From positions 1 to 6,512 of the forward strand of contig JAEZHL010000290.1 of NCBI GenBank assembly GCA_023416575.1: a DNA stretch of 6,512 nt, given 5' to 3'. Below are positions 6,510 to 6,512 of the stretch, one piece after another; position 1 is the stretch's first letter; the number at the start of each line of letters is the position of its first letter. This stretch comes from Pseudomonadota bacterium (GTDB lineage: Bacteria; Pseudomonadota; Alphaproteobacteria; Rhizobiales; Hyphomicrobiaceae). The notes beneath the pieces were generated by a model. It ran no database searches. It was not told where the DNA came from and saw only the letters and a program-made list of their open reading frames with translations. The position numbers and the translations under genes are program-made.

Positions 6510-6512
6510 ATG
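6510..6512 (+). other. Probable start codon of a further operon gene
   Basis: The window ends in ATG, 7 nt after the last stop codon, with GAGG (6501-6504) overlapping that stop and lying 5 nt upstream. Spacing and Shine-Dalgarno match the other junctions in the operon. Nothing of the product is visible; genes in this position are often hydrolases or dehydrogenases acting on the transported compound, but that is only context. Confidence 0.4.

Overview
The window looks like chromosomal or megaplasmid DNA from a GC-rich proteobacterium, most likely an alphaproteobacterium of the rhizobial type. That placement is an inference from the high GC content, strong G/C at third codon positions, the protein style and the GntR-plus-Dpp/Opp gene layout; nothing here fixes a genus. 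Almost all of it is coding, with no RNA genes, mobile elements or CRISPR arrays.

Layout: the left edge (1-638, minus strand) holds a GntR-family regulator of the FCD subfamily, cut off by the window before its C-terminus. A divergent control region of about 180 bp (639-818) separates it from a plus-strand operon. It carries two overlapping palindromes (691-715 and 701-711) and a further TGCATAC half-site (766-772), which are good candidates for the regulator's operators. The operon is a complete Dpp/Opp-type (peptide/opine/nickel family) ABC importer: substrate-binding protein (819-2480), two permeases (2629-3582 and 3586-4470) and two ATPases (4473-5495 and 5492-6502). The last three bases of the window are an ATG placed 5 nt after a GAGG, so the operon probably continues.

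How the genes work together: the exported binding protein captures a ligand in the periplasm and delivers it to the permease heterodimer. The two ATPases, each with a full set of nucleotide-binding motifs and a C-terminal four-cysteine motif, power import. The divergent regulator probably senses the substrate or a breakdown product and controls the operon and itself. The substrate cannot be read from the sequence. The 148-bp gap between binding protein and first permease holds two good tandem stem-loops and a weaker third one, none with a U-tract. This fits a device that keeps the binding protein more abundant than the membrane components. The other junctions are tight (3 bp gap, 2 bp gap, 4 bp overlap), implying translational coupling.

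Overall this is a well-formed member of a known transporter class, not an obviously new system. The points worth a second look are the operator architecture, the intergenic hairpins, the F-before-D order of the ATPases, the identical cysteine spacing in both ATPases, and a substituted putative metal ligand in the regulator.
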